A DNA stretch of 64,000 nt, taken from NCBI RefSeq assembly GCF_014193845.1, contig NZ_JACHZX010000003.1, positions 124,001 through 188,000 on the forward strand, written 5' to 3'. The position numbers and the translations under genes are program-made. Positions within the stretch are counted from its first letter, which is position 1, and the number at the start of each line of letters is the position of its first letter. Positions 41,708 to 50,166 of this stretch are shown here, piece after piece. The DNA is from Sphingomonas sp. BK345 (lineage in GTDB: Bacteria; Pseudomonadota; Alphaproteobacteria; Sphingomonadales; Sphingomonadaceae). The notes beneath the pieces are model-generated. The model was given only the letters and a program-made list of their open reading frames with translations, searched no databases and had not been told where the DNA came from.

Positions 41708-43390
41708 ATGAACGACATCGTCGGCCAGGGCGAGTTCCGCGCGGCGCTCGCCGCCGCCTTCCCGGATGCGCCGCTCGCGGCGCCCTCGCCCGTGGGCCCG
41801 GAGCCGCTCGGCTATGTGCTCGAGATCGCGGGCGGGCAGGGCGAGCTGGTGCTTGATTCGCCCTCGCTCGCGGCGCTCGCCGGCCACCCCGACCCGCTGG
41901 TCGCCAGCGCCGGACAGGTCGGCGGTCAGCTCAAGGTGCGCGCCGGCGCGATGTGGCTGGTGGCGACGGTGCGGACGGTGCGGCTGGCGCGCGGCCAGGC
42001 CGACCAGGTGATCGCCGCGATCGACTTCATCGGCGAGGGCGAGGTCGAGCGGCTGACCGGCCACCTCCACCATTTCCGCCGCGGCGTCACCGCCTTCCCG
42101 CTGCCGGGCGCGGAGGTGTTCGCGGTGACCGGCGCCGACCTCGAGCAGGTCCACGCCGCCTCGGGTCGCGCTGCGATCGCGATCGGCACCGTTCACCCGA
42201 CCCGTGACGTGCGCGCCTCGCTGTACGTCGACTCGCTGCTCGGCAAGCATTTTGCGCTGCTCGGCTCGACCGGCACCGGCAAGTCGACCGCCGCGGCGCT
42301 GATCCTCCACCGCCTGTGCCGGTTGGCGCCGCAGGCGCACGTGGTGATGATCGATCCCCACGGTGAATATGGCGCCGCCTTCGCCGACGAGGGCGCGCTG
42401 TTCGACGTCTCGAACCTGCAGATGCCCTATTGGCTTATGAACTTCGAGGAGCATTGCGAGGTGCTGCTCACCAGCGCCGGAGCGGAGCGCCAGGTCGACG
42501 CCGACATCCTCGCCAAATGCCTGCTCGCCGCGCGCGGCAAGAGCCGGCTCGGGCAGGAGATCGCGCGCCTCACCGTCGATGCACCGATCCCCTATCTGCT
42601 CAGCGACCTCACCCAGATCCTGCAGCAGGAAATGGGCAAGATGGACCGCGCCGGCGACACCGCGCCCTACCTGCGGCTCAAGAACAAGCTCGACGAGCTC
42701 AAGGCCGACCCGCGCTACGGCTTCATGTTCTCAGGGCTTCTGGTGGCGGACACGATGGCGGCCTTCGTGCAGCGCATCTTCCGCTTCTGCGGCGACGGCA
42801 AGCCGATCTCGATCATCGACGTCTCGGGCGTGCCGAGCGAGATCACAGCGGTGGTGGTGGCGGTGCTCAGCCGCATGGTGTTCGACTTCGCGATCTGGTC
42901 GAGGGCCGAGCCGCAGCGTCCGATCCTGCTCGTCTGCGAGGAGGCGCACCGCTACGTCCCCGCCGGTCGCGAGGAACGCACCGCGGTGGGCCGGATCCTC
43001 GGCCGCATCGCCAAGGAGGGGCGCAAGTACGGCGTGTCGCTGGGGCTGGTGACGCAGCGTCCGTCCGACCTCGCCGAGGGCGTGCTCTCGCAGTGCGGCA
43101 CGATCATCTCGATGCGGCTCAACAACGAGCGCGACCAGGCGTTCGTCCGCGCCGCCATGCCCGAGGGCGCGCGCGGCTTCCTCGATGCCTTGCCCGCGCT
43201 CCGCAACCGCGAGGCGATCGTGTGCGGCGAGGGCGTGGCCATCCCGATCCGTGTCGCCTTCGACACGCTGGAGGAGGGCAAGCGACCCGCCTCCGACGAT
43301 CCGGTCTTCTCGGAGCTGTGGCGCGACGGCGGCGGCGAGGAACAGATCGTCGCGCGCACGATCCAGCGCTGGCGCGGACAGGGACGCTGA
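41708..43390 (+). CDS. HerA-like DNA translocase ATPase
   Basis: 560 residues. An N-terminal HAS-barrel region (about 1-150) is followed by FALLGSTGTGKSTAAALILHR (Walker A, about 180-200) and VVMIDPHGEYGAAF (about 212-225). The Walker B block is PILLVCEEAHRYVP (about 402-415), and the arginine-finger region GLVTQRPSDLAEGVLSQCGTIISMRL lies near 440-465. HerA proteins are hexameric pumps; in archaea they work with the nuclease NurA, and bacterial relatives often belong to defence modules. No nuclease or SIR2 partner is next to it here, which favours the housekeeping alphaproteobacterial version. Confidence 0.82.
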   Translation: MNDIVGQGEFRAALAAAFPDAPLAAPSPVGPEPLGYVLEIAGGQGELVLDSPSLAALAGHPDPLVASAGQVGGQLKVRAGAMWLVATVRTVRLARGQADQVIAAIDFIGEGEVERLTGHLHHFRRGVTAFPLPGAEVFAVTGADLEQVHAASGRAAIAIGTVHPTRDVRASLYVDSLLGKHFALLGSTGTGKSTAAALILHRLCRLAPQAHVVMIDPHGEYGAAFADEGALFDVSNLQMPYWLMNFEEHCEVLLTSAGAERQVDADILAKCLLAARGKSRLGQEIARLTVDAPIPYLLSDLTQILQQEMGKMDRAGDTAPYLRLKNKLDELKADPRYGFMFSGLLVADTMAAFVQRIFRFCGDGKPISIIDVSGVPSEITAVVVAVLSRMVFDFAIWSRAEPQRPILLVCEEAHRYVPAGREERTAVGRILGRIAKEGRKYGVSLGLVTQRPSDLAEGVLSQCGTIISMRLNNERDQAFVRAAMPEGARGFLDALPALRNREAIVCGEGVAIPIRVAFDTLEEGKRPASDDPVFSELWRDGGGEEQIVARTIQRWRGQGR

Positions 43391-43476
43391 GCATCGGGGC
43401 GACCGCTGCCCCGCGCCATCTCAGCCGTCGGTATCTCCGCTGGCGCTGCGTCCGGATCGGGCGTACCATCGCCGCC

Positions 43477-44451
43477 ATGGAGAGGTGGCTCGCGCTCATG
43501 CTGGCCAGCATCGCCCTGCCGGCGTCGGCGCAGGCGGGGGCGCCCGCCCCTGCGCCGACGGCGGCACTCGGGGTCGTCCCGGTGACGCTTCCCGACGACC
43601 TGCCCGCCGATGCCGGCGACGCGCTCGACTTTCTCACCGCCGAGGATCGCATGACCGTGCCGGTCGAGATCGCCGGTGCGGGCCCCTTCCCCTTCATCAT
43701 CGACACCGGCGCGCAGCGCAGCGTGATCTCGCGCCAGCTCGCCGCGCACCTCGGCCTCGCCACCGGGCGCCGCGTGCGCGTGGTCGCGATGGCGGGGACG
43801 AGCGACGTCGACACCGCGATCCTCCCCACCCTGTCGGTGAGCCCAAAGCCGGTCGCGCGGGTCGGCGGCGAACGGATCGAGGCGCCGATGTTCGAGGCGC
43901 GTCACCTCGGCGCTCCAGGCATGCTCGGGATCGACACGTTGCAGGGCCAGGCGCTGACGATCGACTTCGACGCGCAGCGGATGCAGGTCACGCCGTCGAG
44001 CCGGCGCGAGCGGCTGAAGCGAGAACCCGGCGAGATCGTGATCCAGGCGCGCAGCCTGTTCGGTCAGCTCGTCGTCACCAGCGCCACGGTCGCGGGGCGG
44101 CGCGTTCGGGTGGTGCTCGACACCGGCACCAGCGTCAGCCTCGGCAATCTCGCGCTGCGTCGCCTGCTCTCCGGACGACGCGGCGAGACCACGGTGCTGA
44201 CCAGCGTGCTCGGGGTGCAGCTCGCCGCCGATTACGCGCTGCTGCCCGAGATGACGCTGGGGCCCGCCAAGATCCGCGCGCTGCCGATCGCCTTCGCCGA
44301 CGCCGCGCCGTTCCGCGTCTTCGGCATCGAGGACAAGCCCGCGCTGATGCTCGGCATGGACGCGCTGCGCCTGTTCCGCCGCGTCCACATCGATTTCGCC
44401 AACCGCGAGCTGCGCCTGCTCCTGCCGCGCGACCTGCGCCGCAGCGGCTGA
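43477..44451 (+). CDS. Retroviral-type (pepsin-like) aspartyl protease, secreted
   Basis: 324 residues from the ATG at 43477, with a signal peptide (about 1-20, ending in PASAQA). Two aspartyl-protease half-sites are visible: FPFIIDTGAQRSVISRQLAAH (about 75-95) and VRVVLDTGTSVSLGNLALRRL (about 208-228). Each has the D-T-G catalytic triad, so both lobes seem to be in one chain instead of a dimer of single-site monomers. It would act in the periplasm; the substrate is unknown. The longer open frame upstream lies in another frame of the HerA gene. Confidence 0.83.
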   Translation: MERWLALMLASIALPASAQAGAPAPAPTAALGVVPVTLPDDLPADAGDALDFLTAEDRMTVPVEIAGAGPFPFIIDTGAQRSVISRQLAAHLGLATGRRVRVVAMAGTSDVDTAILPTLSVSPKPVARVGGERIEAPMFEARHLGAPGMLGIDTLQGQALTIDFDAQRMQVTPSSRRERLKREPGEIVIQARSLFGQLVVTSATVAGRRVRVVLDTGTSVSLGNLALRRLLSGRRGETTVLTSVLGVQLAADYALLPEMTLGPAKIRALPIAFADAAPFRVFGIEDKPALMLGMDALRLFRRVHIDFANRELRLLLPRDLRRSG

Positions 44452-44512
44452 GCCCCGTTGCGCCCCGACCGCTTCGCTGCGAGGCTGGCCGCGGACGAAC
44501 GAGGGAGGATCG

Positions 44513-45922
44513 ATGCGCGGGATCGGGATGGCGGCGCTGCTCGCCGGGCTGCTGGCGGGAACAACGACAGGCGGCGCCGTCGCGGCGCAAACGCAACCGG
44601 ACGAAAAGGCGTTCTTCGATCTCTACCGCGAGATGGTCGAAACCAACACGGTGGTCAACGTCGGCAGCTGCACCCAGGCGGCCGAGCAGGTCGCGGCGCG
44701 GCTGAAGCGCGCGGGCTATGCCGACTCGGACGTGACGCTCTTCTCCACCCCGGAGCACCCGAAGGACGGCGGCGTCGTCGCGGTGCTACGTGGCAGCGAC
44801 GCGGCGCTGAAGCCGATGCTGCTGCTCGGCCATCTCGACGTGGTCGAGGCCAAGCGTGCCGACTGGCAGCGCGACCCCTTCAAGCTCGTCGAGGAGGGCG
44901 GTTATTATTACGCGCGCGGCGCGGTCGATGACAAAGCGATGGCGGCGATCTGGGCCGACGCGATGGTGCGCTTCCGGCAGCAGAACTATAGTCCCAAGCG
45001 CACGATCAAGCTGGCGCTGACCTGCGGCGAGGAGACCACCTTCGCCTTCAACGGCGCGCAGTGGCTGGCGCAGCACCGCCCCGAGCTGATCGCGGCCGAG
45101 TTCGCGCTCAACGAGGGCGGCGGCGGGCGGCTCGACGCGCAGGGCAAGCGCCAGCTGCTGGCGGTGCAGGTCGGCGAGAAGGCGGCGCAGAACTTCACCT
45201 TCCTGGCGACCAACCCGGGCGGGCACAGCTCCACGCCGGTGCCGGACAATGCGATCTACGAGCTCGCCGACGCGATCAAGGCGGTGCAGAACTACGAGTT
45301 CCCGGTGCGGTTCACCGATACGACCCGCGCCTACTTCACCGCGACCGCGCAGCGGGTCGGCGGCGAGCAGGCGGCAGCGATCACGCGCCTGCTGGTCAAC
45401 CCGCAGGACCGCGCCGCGGACGTGATCGTCAGCCGCGACAAGGTGATGCACTCGACGCTTCGGACCACCTGCGTGGCGACGCTGCTGAGCGCGGGTCATG
45501 CCGAGAACGCGCTGCCGCAGCGCGCCACCGCGAACGTCAACTGCCGCATCTTCCCGGGTGAGACGGTCGACGGCACGCTCGCCAAGCTGCGCGCGCTGGC
45601 GGGAAGCAAGGTGACCGTCACCGCCAACCAGCCGATCCGCCCCACCGCGGTGCCGCCGACGCTCGATCCGAAGATCATCGGCCCCATGGAGGCGCTCGCG
45701 AAAAAGCATTTCCCCGGCGTGCCGCTGCTGCCGACGATGTCGACCGGGGCGACCGACGGCGTGTTCCTCGAGGCGATCGGCATCCCGGTCTACGGCGTGC
45801 CGGGAACCTTCCTTGATCCCGATTTCAACGGCGTGCACGGGCTTGACGAGCGCATCCGCGTCGAGTCGCTCTATGCCGCGCGCGATTATCTGTTCGATCT
45901 CACCAAGGCGTACGCGGGCTGA
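44513..45922 (+). CDS. M20/M25/M40 family metallopeptidase
   Basis: 469 residues with a signal peptide (about 1-25). The zinc ligands are visible: MLLLGHLDVVEAKRADW (His), YYARGAVDDKAMAA (bridging Asp), TCGEETTF (Glu pair) and LPTMSTGATDG with a C-terminal histidine in DFNGVHGLDE. The dimerisation domain begins near GGHSSTPVPDNAIY. It is a secreted aminopeptidase or carboxypeptidase-type enzyme, common in sphingomonads. It follows the aspartyl protease by 61 bp on the same strand. Confidence 0.88.
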   Translation: MRGIGMAALLAGLLAGTTTGGAVAAQTQPDEKAFFDLYREMVETNTVVNVGSCTQAAEQVAARLKRAGYADSDVTLFSTPEHPKDGGVVAVLRGSDAALKPMLLLGHLDVVEAKRADWQRDPFKLVEEGGYYYARGAVDDKAMAAIWADAMVRFRQQNYSPKRTIKLALTCGEETTFAFNGAQWLAQHRPELIAAEFALNEGGGGRLDAQGKRQLLAVQVGEKAAQNFTFLATNPGGHSSTPVPDNAIYELADAIKAVQNYEFPVRFTDTTRAYFTATAQRVGGEQAAAITRLLVNPQDRAADVIVSRDKVMHSTLRTTCVATLLSAGHAENALPQRATANVNCRIFPGETVDGTLAKLRALAGSKVTVTANQPIRPTAVPPTLDPKIIGPMEALAKKHFPGVPLLPTMSTGATDGVFLEAIGIPVYGVPGTFLDPDFNGVHGLDERIRVESLYAARDYLFDLTKAYAG

Positions 45923-45954
45923 CGGCCACAAGAGCAAGCGACACGCCGTCAACG

Positions 45955-46047
45955 CATCACCCGGCGAAGGCCGGGGTCCAGCTTGGAGGGCCGTGGTGAG
46001 ACCCACATCTGTTCCGTAGCTGGACTCCGGCTTTCGCCGGGGTGACG
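45955..46047. repeat. Inverted repeat in the M20/SleB convergent gap
   Basis: The arms at 45955-45983 and 46018-46047 are inverted, about 29 bp, reading CATCACCCGGCGAAGGCCGG and onward on the left, with a few mismatches (GGTGACG at the outer right edge). The sequence is related in layout, but not in detail, to the GTCATCCCGG families elsewhere in the window. A 34-bp unique centre separates the arms. Confidence 0.75.
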
Positions 46048-46123
46048 AAGTCGTTGGGGGTTACCTGGCTCGATCAGCGAGGTCCGGAAACGCTCACCCC
46101 ATCACTCGCAAGCGCAACGGCGC

Positions 46124-46762
46124 TCAGCGGAAGAAGACGTGGTTGCCAATCGAGGCGACGCGCTGACCGGCGGCGCGGCCGGTGCTGCGGTGGTGAAAGT
46201 AGAGCGCGTTCGACGCGTCGGTCTCCCACGCGTCCTTCATCGCGACCTTGGCCACCGCCATCGCGGTGCGCCAGTCGTCGTTCGACGGTGCCGCGGGCAT
46301 CACGCCGCCGCGCACGAAGGAGAACTGGCCCTTCTGGGTGATGACGTCGCACACGCTGCCGCCGAAACGGCGCGACTTGGTGCGGTTGAGGATCACCTCG
46401 GCGACCGCGAGCTGACCGCTCAGCGGTTCACCGCGCGACTCGAAATAGATCGCGCCGGCGAGGCAGCGCATGTCCTCGTCGGTGTTCGACGGGATCGACT
46501 GATCCGCGACCGCCGCGGCGAGGGTGGGGTAAGCGACCTGCTCGTCCGCCTGCTCGGCAGCGGCTTGGTCGAGAATCTGGTCGGCGCTATCGGGCGCCGG
46601 CGCCGCCGTCGCGGGAACCGCGTCGGTGACGGCGAGCTGACTCGCGGTGACCCCTGGGAGCGTCGGCACTTCGGCGGCGAGGCCGGGCGCGCTCTGCAGG
46701 GCCAGCGAGACGATCGAGGCAGTGAACGCTGCGAAAGCGGCAGCGCGGGAACCTAATGGCAT
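46124..46762 (-). CDS. Cell wall hydrolase, SleB family
   Basis: 212 residues. A signal peptide (about 1-29) and a linker of low complexity are followed by the SleB/CwlJ domain: CLAGAIYFESRGEPLSGQLAVAEVILNRT (about 98-126), SVCDVITQKGQFSF and NALYFHHRS. The conserved catalytic glutamate lies in Y-F-E-S-R-G. The enzymes are lytic transglycosylases that cut peptidoglycan; in Gram-negatives they probably remodel the wall. The 172 bp upstream, before the DUF1491 gene, holds its promoter region but nothing definite was seen. Confidence 0.88.
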   Translation of the reverse strand: MPLGSRAAAFAAFTASIVSLALQSAPGLAAEVPTLPGVTASQLAVTDAVPATAAPAPDSADQILDQAAAEQADEQVAYPTLAAAVADQSIPSNTDEDMRCLAGAIYFESRGEPLSGQLAVAEVILNRTKSRRFGGSVCDVITQKGQFSFVRGGVMPAAPSNDDWRTAMAVAKVAMKDAWETDASNALYFHHRSTGRAAGQRVASIGNHVFFR

Positions 46763-46934
46763 TCCACGTCTTGTCTGTGCGGTGGGTACGCGGGAACGGT
46801 CGCTGAACCAGCGTTAGCTGCTCAAAAGACCGACCGGGTGCCCCCCCGACTGCGTCACCGTTCGGGATCGCACCCCGCATCGGCACAACGCCTGTTGTCG
46901 ATCCCATCTCGCTACGGGCGAGGGGTTAACAGCG

Positions 46935-47270
46935 TCAATCGACCAGCATCGTTTCAGCGACGAACCGTTCGGCGTCCGGGACGTCCAGTTCGATCACCCA
47001 CAGGTCGGGGTCACGACGCCGTCGCAAACGCCAATAGTCCTCGACTGCGGCCGAGTCGCCGTCGCTGGGACCGGCGGCGATCAGCACGTCGCGGTCGTCG
47101 ATCCCGCGCATCCGCTCCACCGCGCGCAGCGAGCGGCCCTCGCACAACAGCACCAGCACCGCACCCGACTGCGCCTCGCCCGAGGCGCGCACCACCGCCA
47201 TGCCGCCGCCGTCATTGACTCGCCTGAGCAGCGCGCCGACCGCGAGATGGGTAGGCAACCGCGCGCTCAT
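46935..47270 (-). CDS. DUF1491 family protein
   Basis: 111 residues, MSARLPTHLAVGALLRRVND, then GGGMAVVRASGEAQSGAVLV and DPDLWVIELDVPDAERFVAE. The arrangement matches DUF1491, a small family found almost only in alphaproteobacteria, where the motif 'G....V...G....G.....' is followed by 'RDPDLW..E'. The function is unknown. The ATG overlaps the thioesterase stop by 4 bp, so it is last in the hpf-ptsN-thioesterase-DUF1491 run. Confidence 0.75.
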   Translation of the reverse strand: MSARLPTHLAVGALLRRVNDGGGMAVVRASGEAQSGAVLVLLCEGRSLRAVERMRGIDDRDVLIAAGPSDGDSAAVEDYWRLRRRRDPDLWVIELDVPDAERFVAETMLVD

Positions 47271-47728
47271 GCCGCCGGCGCCGCATAGCCGGGCAGGCTG
47301 GCGAGCGCGATCCGCGAGCGCATGAAGGTACCGGTGCCGCGCGCCACCTCCTCGCCGTCGACTGCGATCAATCGCGCCTCGGCGACGAAGACACGGCGCT
47401 GCCCGCTGACCCAGCGCCCCTCCGCCACCACCTCGCCCTCGCCGAGCGGGCGCGTGAGCAGCAGGCTGAACTGGGTGGTGAGCAGGAAACGATCGGTCAC
47501 CAGGCTGTTGCACGCATAGAAGGCGGCATCGTCGAGCATCTTGAAATAGCTGGTGCCGTGCGCCGCGCCGGCGGCGTGGAAGTGGCGCTGGTCGACGCGG
47601 AAACGGATCCGCGCCACGCCGGGCTCCGGGATCTCGAGCCGCGACTCGAACAGACGGTTGATCGGGGCCGCCGCGTACAGCGACTCGAGCGCGCGGTGAT
47701 GCGCTGCGGCCCCCTCAGGCGGCGTCAC
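47267..47728 (-). CDS. PaaI-type hotdog thioesterase
   Basis: 153 residues from a GTG at 47728, which lies 14 bp inside the end of ptsN. The hotdog fold is marked by DQRHFHAAGAAHGTSYFKMLDDAAFYACNSLV (about 49-80) and FLLTTQFSLLLTRPLGEGEVVAEGRWV (about 84-110). Family members hydrolyse acyl-CoA thioesters; the physiological substrate is not apparent. The frame continues upstream in the track as an unlikely extension through ptsN, so the coupled GTG is preferred. The upstream overlap and downstream ATGA overlap show a single operon. Confidence 0.8.
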   Translation of the reverse strand: MTPPEGAAAHHRALESLYAAAPINRLFESRLEIPEPGVARIRFRVDQRHFHAAGAAHGTSYFKMLDDAAFYACNSLVTDRFLLTTQFSLLLTRPLGEGEVVAEGRWVSGQRRVFVAEARLIAVDGEEVARGTGTFMRSRIALASLPGYAAPAA

Positions 47729-48185
47729 GCGTATCGTCCGCGGTGAGCAGCGCGTAGATCGCGTCGGGCGAACCCGCGCCGCGCAGCTTGGCGACCAGGG
47801 TACGGTCGCGGAAGCGCCGCGCCACGCGAGCCAGCGCCTTGAGATGCTTCCCGCCGGCATGAGGCGGCGACAGCATGGCCACCACCACGTCGACCGCGAC
47901 GTCGTCGACCGCGGCAAAGCCGAGCGGCTGCGCCAGCCGCGCCACGATCAGCGCGACCCGCTGCATGCCGGCGAGCCGCGCGTGCGGGATCGCGACGCCG
48001 CCGCCGAACCCGGTCGAGCCCTCCTTCTCGCGCGCGGCCAGCCCCTCCGCGATCGCGCGCGCGTCCAGCCCGACCCAGGGCGCGGCGAGCGTGCCGAGTT
48101 GGGTGAAAAGGGCCTTCTTCGTCGCCGCGGGCAATCCCACGACGACGAGCTCGGGGACGAGCAGGTCGCTCAGGTCAGTCGCCAT
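47715..48185 (-). CDS. ptsN: PTS IIA-like nitrogen-regulatory protein PtsN
   Basis: 156 residues from the ATG at 48185. GFGGGVAIPHARLAGMQRV contains the phosphorylated histidine (I-P-H-A), and the surrounding PTS IIA fold is recognisable through GLDARAIAEGLAAREKEGSTG. PtsN (EIIA-Ntr) is the end of the PtsP-PtsO-PtsN regulatory phosphorelay, controlling potassium uptake and nitrogen or carbon responses. It follows hpf by 31 bp, as in the standard rpoN-hpf-ptsN neighbourhood, but rpoN is not next to it here. Confidence 0.9.
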   Translation of the reverse strand: MATDLSDLLVPELVVVGLPAATKKALFTQLGTLAAPWVGLDARAIAEGLAAREKEGSTGFGGGVAIPHARLAGMQRVALIVARLAQPLGFAAVDDVAVDVVVAMLSPPHAGGKHLKALARVARRFRDRTLVAKLRGAGSPDAIYALLTADDTRDAA

Positions 48186-48216
48186 GATCGATGCGAGGTA
48201 GGTGGCCGCGCGCGCC

Positions 48217-48807
48217 TCAGCCAGCGCGCTGCGGCTCAACCCATCCGATCGTGCCGTCCCCGCGGCGATAGACCATGTTGTACGAGCCCGTGCCGGCGTT
48301 GCGGAACAGCAGCGCCTGGGTGTTGCGCAGGTCGAGCATCATCACCGCGTCGGAGACGCTTGCCTCGGGCACATCGACGCGGGTCTCGGCGATCACCAGC
48401 GGCGCGTCGCCGGCTTCCTCCTCGTCCGCCGACTCGGCGAACAGCGTGTAGCCGGCGTTGTCGTAGCCGTTGCGCTCCTGCTCTGCCTCGACCGCGGCGT
48501 GGGCAGGCGTGCGATCCTTGAGCCGGCGGACGTAGCGCCGCAGCTGCTTCTCGATCTTCTCGGCGGCGCCGTCGAATGACAGATGCGCGTCATGCGCGTC
48601 GTGACGCCCCTTCAGCACCAGCCCGCGCGTCACATGCGCGACGATGTCACAGGTGAAGCCGTTGTCATGCGGACCCTTGCCGAAGGTGGTCTCGGCCGAG
48701 ATGGCGCGCGCGAAATATTTGTCAGCGATACCCTGGAGCCGGTCCTGCACATGGGCCTTCAGCGCGTCGCCGATCGCCACCTGGTGACCTGATATCCGGA
48801 TATCCAT
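48217..48807 (-). CDS. hpf: Ribosome hibernation-promoting factor (long form)
   Basis: 196 residues counting from the ATG at 48807 (another ATG directly precedes it). The N-terminal S30AE domain covers about 1-105 (DIRISGHQVAIGDALKAHVQ). The C-terminal extension, about 130-196, includes RVDVPEASVSDAVMMLDLRNTQALLFRNAGTGSYNMVYRRGDGTIGWVEP, the dimerisation domain that brings two 70S ribosomes together as 100S particles. This is the long HPF type, suited to direct 100S formation without RMF. It heads the ptsN operon. Confidence 0.93.
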   Translation of the reverse strand: MDIRISGHQVAIGDALKAHVQDRLQGIADKYFARAISAETTFGKGPHDNGFTCDIVAHVTRGLVLKGRHDAHDAHLSFDGAAEKIEKQLRRYVRRLKDRTPAHAAVEAEQERNGYDNAGYTLFAESADEEEAGDAPLVIAETRVDVPEASVSDAVMMLDLRNTQALLFRNAGTGSYNMVYRRGDGTIGWVEPQRAG

Positions 48808-48861
48808 CATTTCTTCTCCATCGTTGCCGGTCGAGCCCCTGCCCGGCTGGTGCTAAGCGCG

Positions 48862-49557
48862 TCATCCGGACGCGTCGGCCCCCCACAGGGGTTCTTTGAC
48901 CCCCTTCAGAAACGCGGCATGCGCGGCCAGTTCCGCCGCATTCGCCGAAAAGAGCCGCGGCGGACGCGCGCGCGCCGGCGCCGGCGCGCTGCTGGCGGTC
49001 GCGGCGGTCACCATGATCGGCTCGCTCACCAGCCCGAGGCCGATCTGCCGCCCGCCCTGGAGCTCGACATAGACCTGCGCGAGCAGCTGCGCGTCGAGCA
49101 ACGCGCCGTGCAGCACGCGGTGCGAGCGATCGATGCCGTAGCGGTTGCACAGCGCGTCGAGCGTGTGCTTGGCGCCGGGGTGGCGCGTGCGTGCGAGCTG
49201 GAGCGTGTCGACCATGCGCGAGCGGCACACCGCGGTGCGGCCGCAGCGCTCGAGCTCGCCGTTGAGGAAGGAGAAGTCGAACCCCGCGTTGTGCGCGATC
49301 AGCGGTGCGTCGCCGATGAATTCGAGCAACGCCTCGACGCCGAGCGCGAACACCGGGTGCTTGGAGAGGAAGTCGATGCGAAGCCCGTGAATCCGCGCGG
49401 CCTCCTCGGGCATGTCGCGCTCGGGATGGAAATAGGCGTGGAAGGTGCGCCCGGTCTCGCAGCGATTGACCAGCTCGACGCAGCCGATCTCCACCATCCG
49501 GTCGCCGCCGACGAAGCTCAGCCCCGTGGTCTCGGTATCGAAGACGATCTCGCGCAT
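48862..49557 (-). CDS. dnaQ: DNA polymerase III epsilon subunit (proofreading exonuclease)
   Basis: 231 residues from the ATG at 49557. The DEDDh exonuclease motifs are present: ExoI is VFDTETTGLSFVGGDRMVEIG, ExoII is PLIAHNAGFDFSFLN, and the histidine-bearing ExoIII is HRVLHGALLDAQLLAQVY. The C-terminal tail (about 185-231, A/P-rich, ending FLKGVKEPLWGADASG) is the alpha-subunit binding segment. It is last in the block ppsR-maf-aroE-coaE-dnaQ that runs away from the putative origin, in the leading-strand direction. Confidence 0.94.
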   Translation of the reverse strand: MREIVFDTETTGLSFVGGDRMVEIGCVELVNRCETGRTFHAYFHPERDMPEEAARIHGLRIDFLSKHPVFALGVEALLEFIGDAPLIAHNAGFDFSFLNGELERCGRTAVCRSRMVDTLQLARTRHPGAKHTLDALCNRYGIDRSHRVLHGALLDAQLLAQVYVELQGGRQIGLGLVSEPIMVTAATASSAPAPARARPPRLFSANAAELAAHAAFLKGVKEPLWGADASG

Positions 49558-49565
49558 GCGCAGCG

Positions 49566-50159
49566 TTATCGACCCACCGCGGCGCGGGCGCAAGCGATCA
49601 GGCGCAGCACCGCCGCACGCGTCTCGGCGAGCGGCACGTCGGTGGCGATCACCGCGTCGGCACGCGCGCGCTTCTCCGCGTCGGGCAGCTGGCGCGCGAG
49701 GATCGAGTCGAGCTTGGCCGCGGTCATGCCCGGTCGCGCCAGCGTGCGCTCGCGCTGCACTGCCGGGGCCGCGGACACCACCGCGACCTGATCGACCGCG
49801 GCATCGCCGCCGGTCTCGAAGAGCAGCGGAACGTCGAGCACCACCAACGGCGCGTCGGCGTGGCGCGCGAGAAAGGCGGCGCGCTCGGCCGCGACCGCGG
49901 GGTGGACGATCGCCTCCAAGTCGCGCAGCGCGACTTCGTCCCCCAGCACGGCGGCGCCGAGCGCGGCTCGGTCCACCCCTGCCGCGCTGGTGGTCCCCGG
50001 AAAGCGCGCGGCGATCGCCGCGACCAGCGCGCCGCCCGGACCCTGCAGGCGGTGGACGACCGCGTCGGCGTCGAACACGGGCACGCCCGCCTCGGCGAAC
50101 ATCCGCGCCACCGTGGTCTTGCCCATGCCGATCGAGCCGGTGAGTCCGAGCACGATCAT
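49566..50159 (-). CDS. coaE: Dephospho-CoA kinase
   Basis: 197 residues. The P-loop is LGLTGSIGMGKTTVARMFAE at the very N-terminus, VFDADAVVHRL is the substrate block, and LVVLDVPLLFETGGD and RARADAVIATD are the remaining CoaE motifs. It phosphorylates the 3'-hydroxyl of dephospho-CoA, the last step of coenzyme A synthesis. It lies 7 bp after aroE and 8 bp before dnaQ. Confidence 0.95.
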   Translation of the reverse strand: MIVLGLTGSIGMGKTTVARMFAEAGVPVFDADAVVHRLQGPGGALVAAIAARFPGTTSAAGVDRAALGAAVLGDEVALRDLEAIVHPAVAAERAAFLARHADAPLVVLDVPLLFETGGDAAVDQVAVVSAAPAVQRERTLARPGMTAAKLDSILARQLPDAEKRARADAVIATDVPLAETRAAVLRLIACARAAVGR

Positions 50160-50166
50160 CGCGCGC

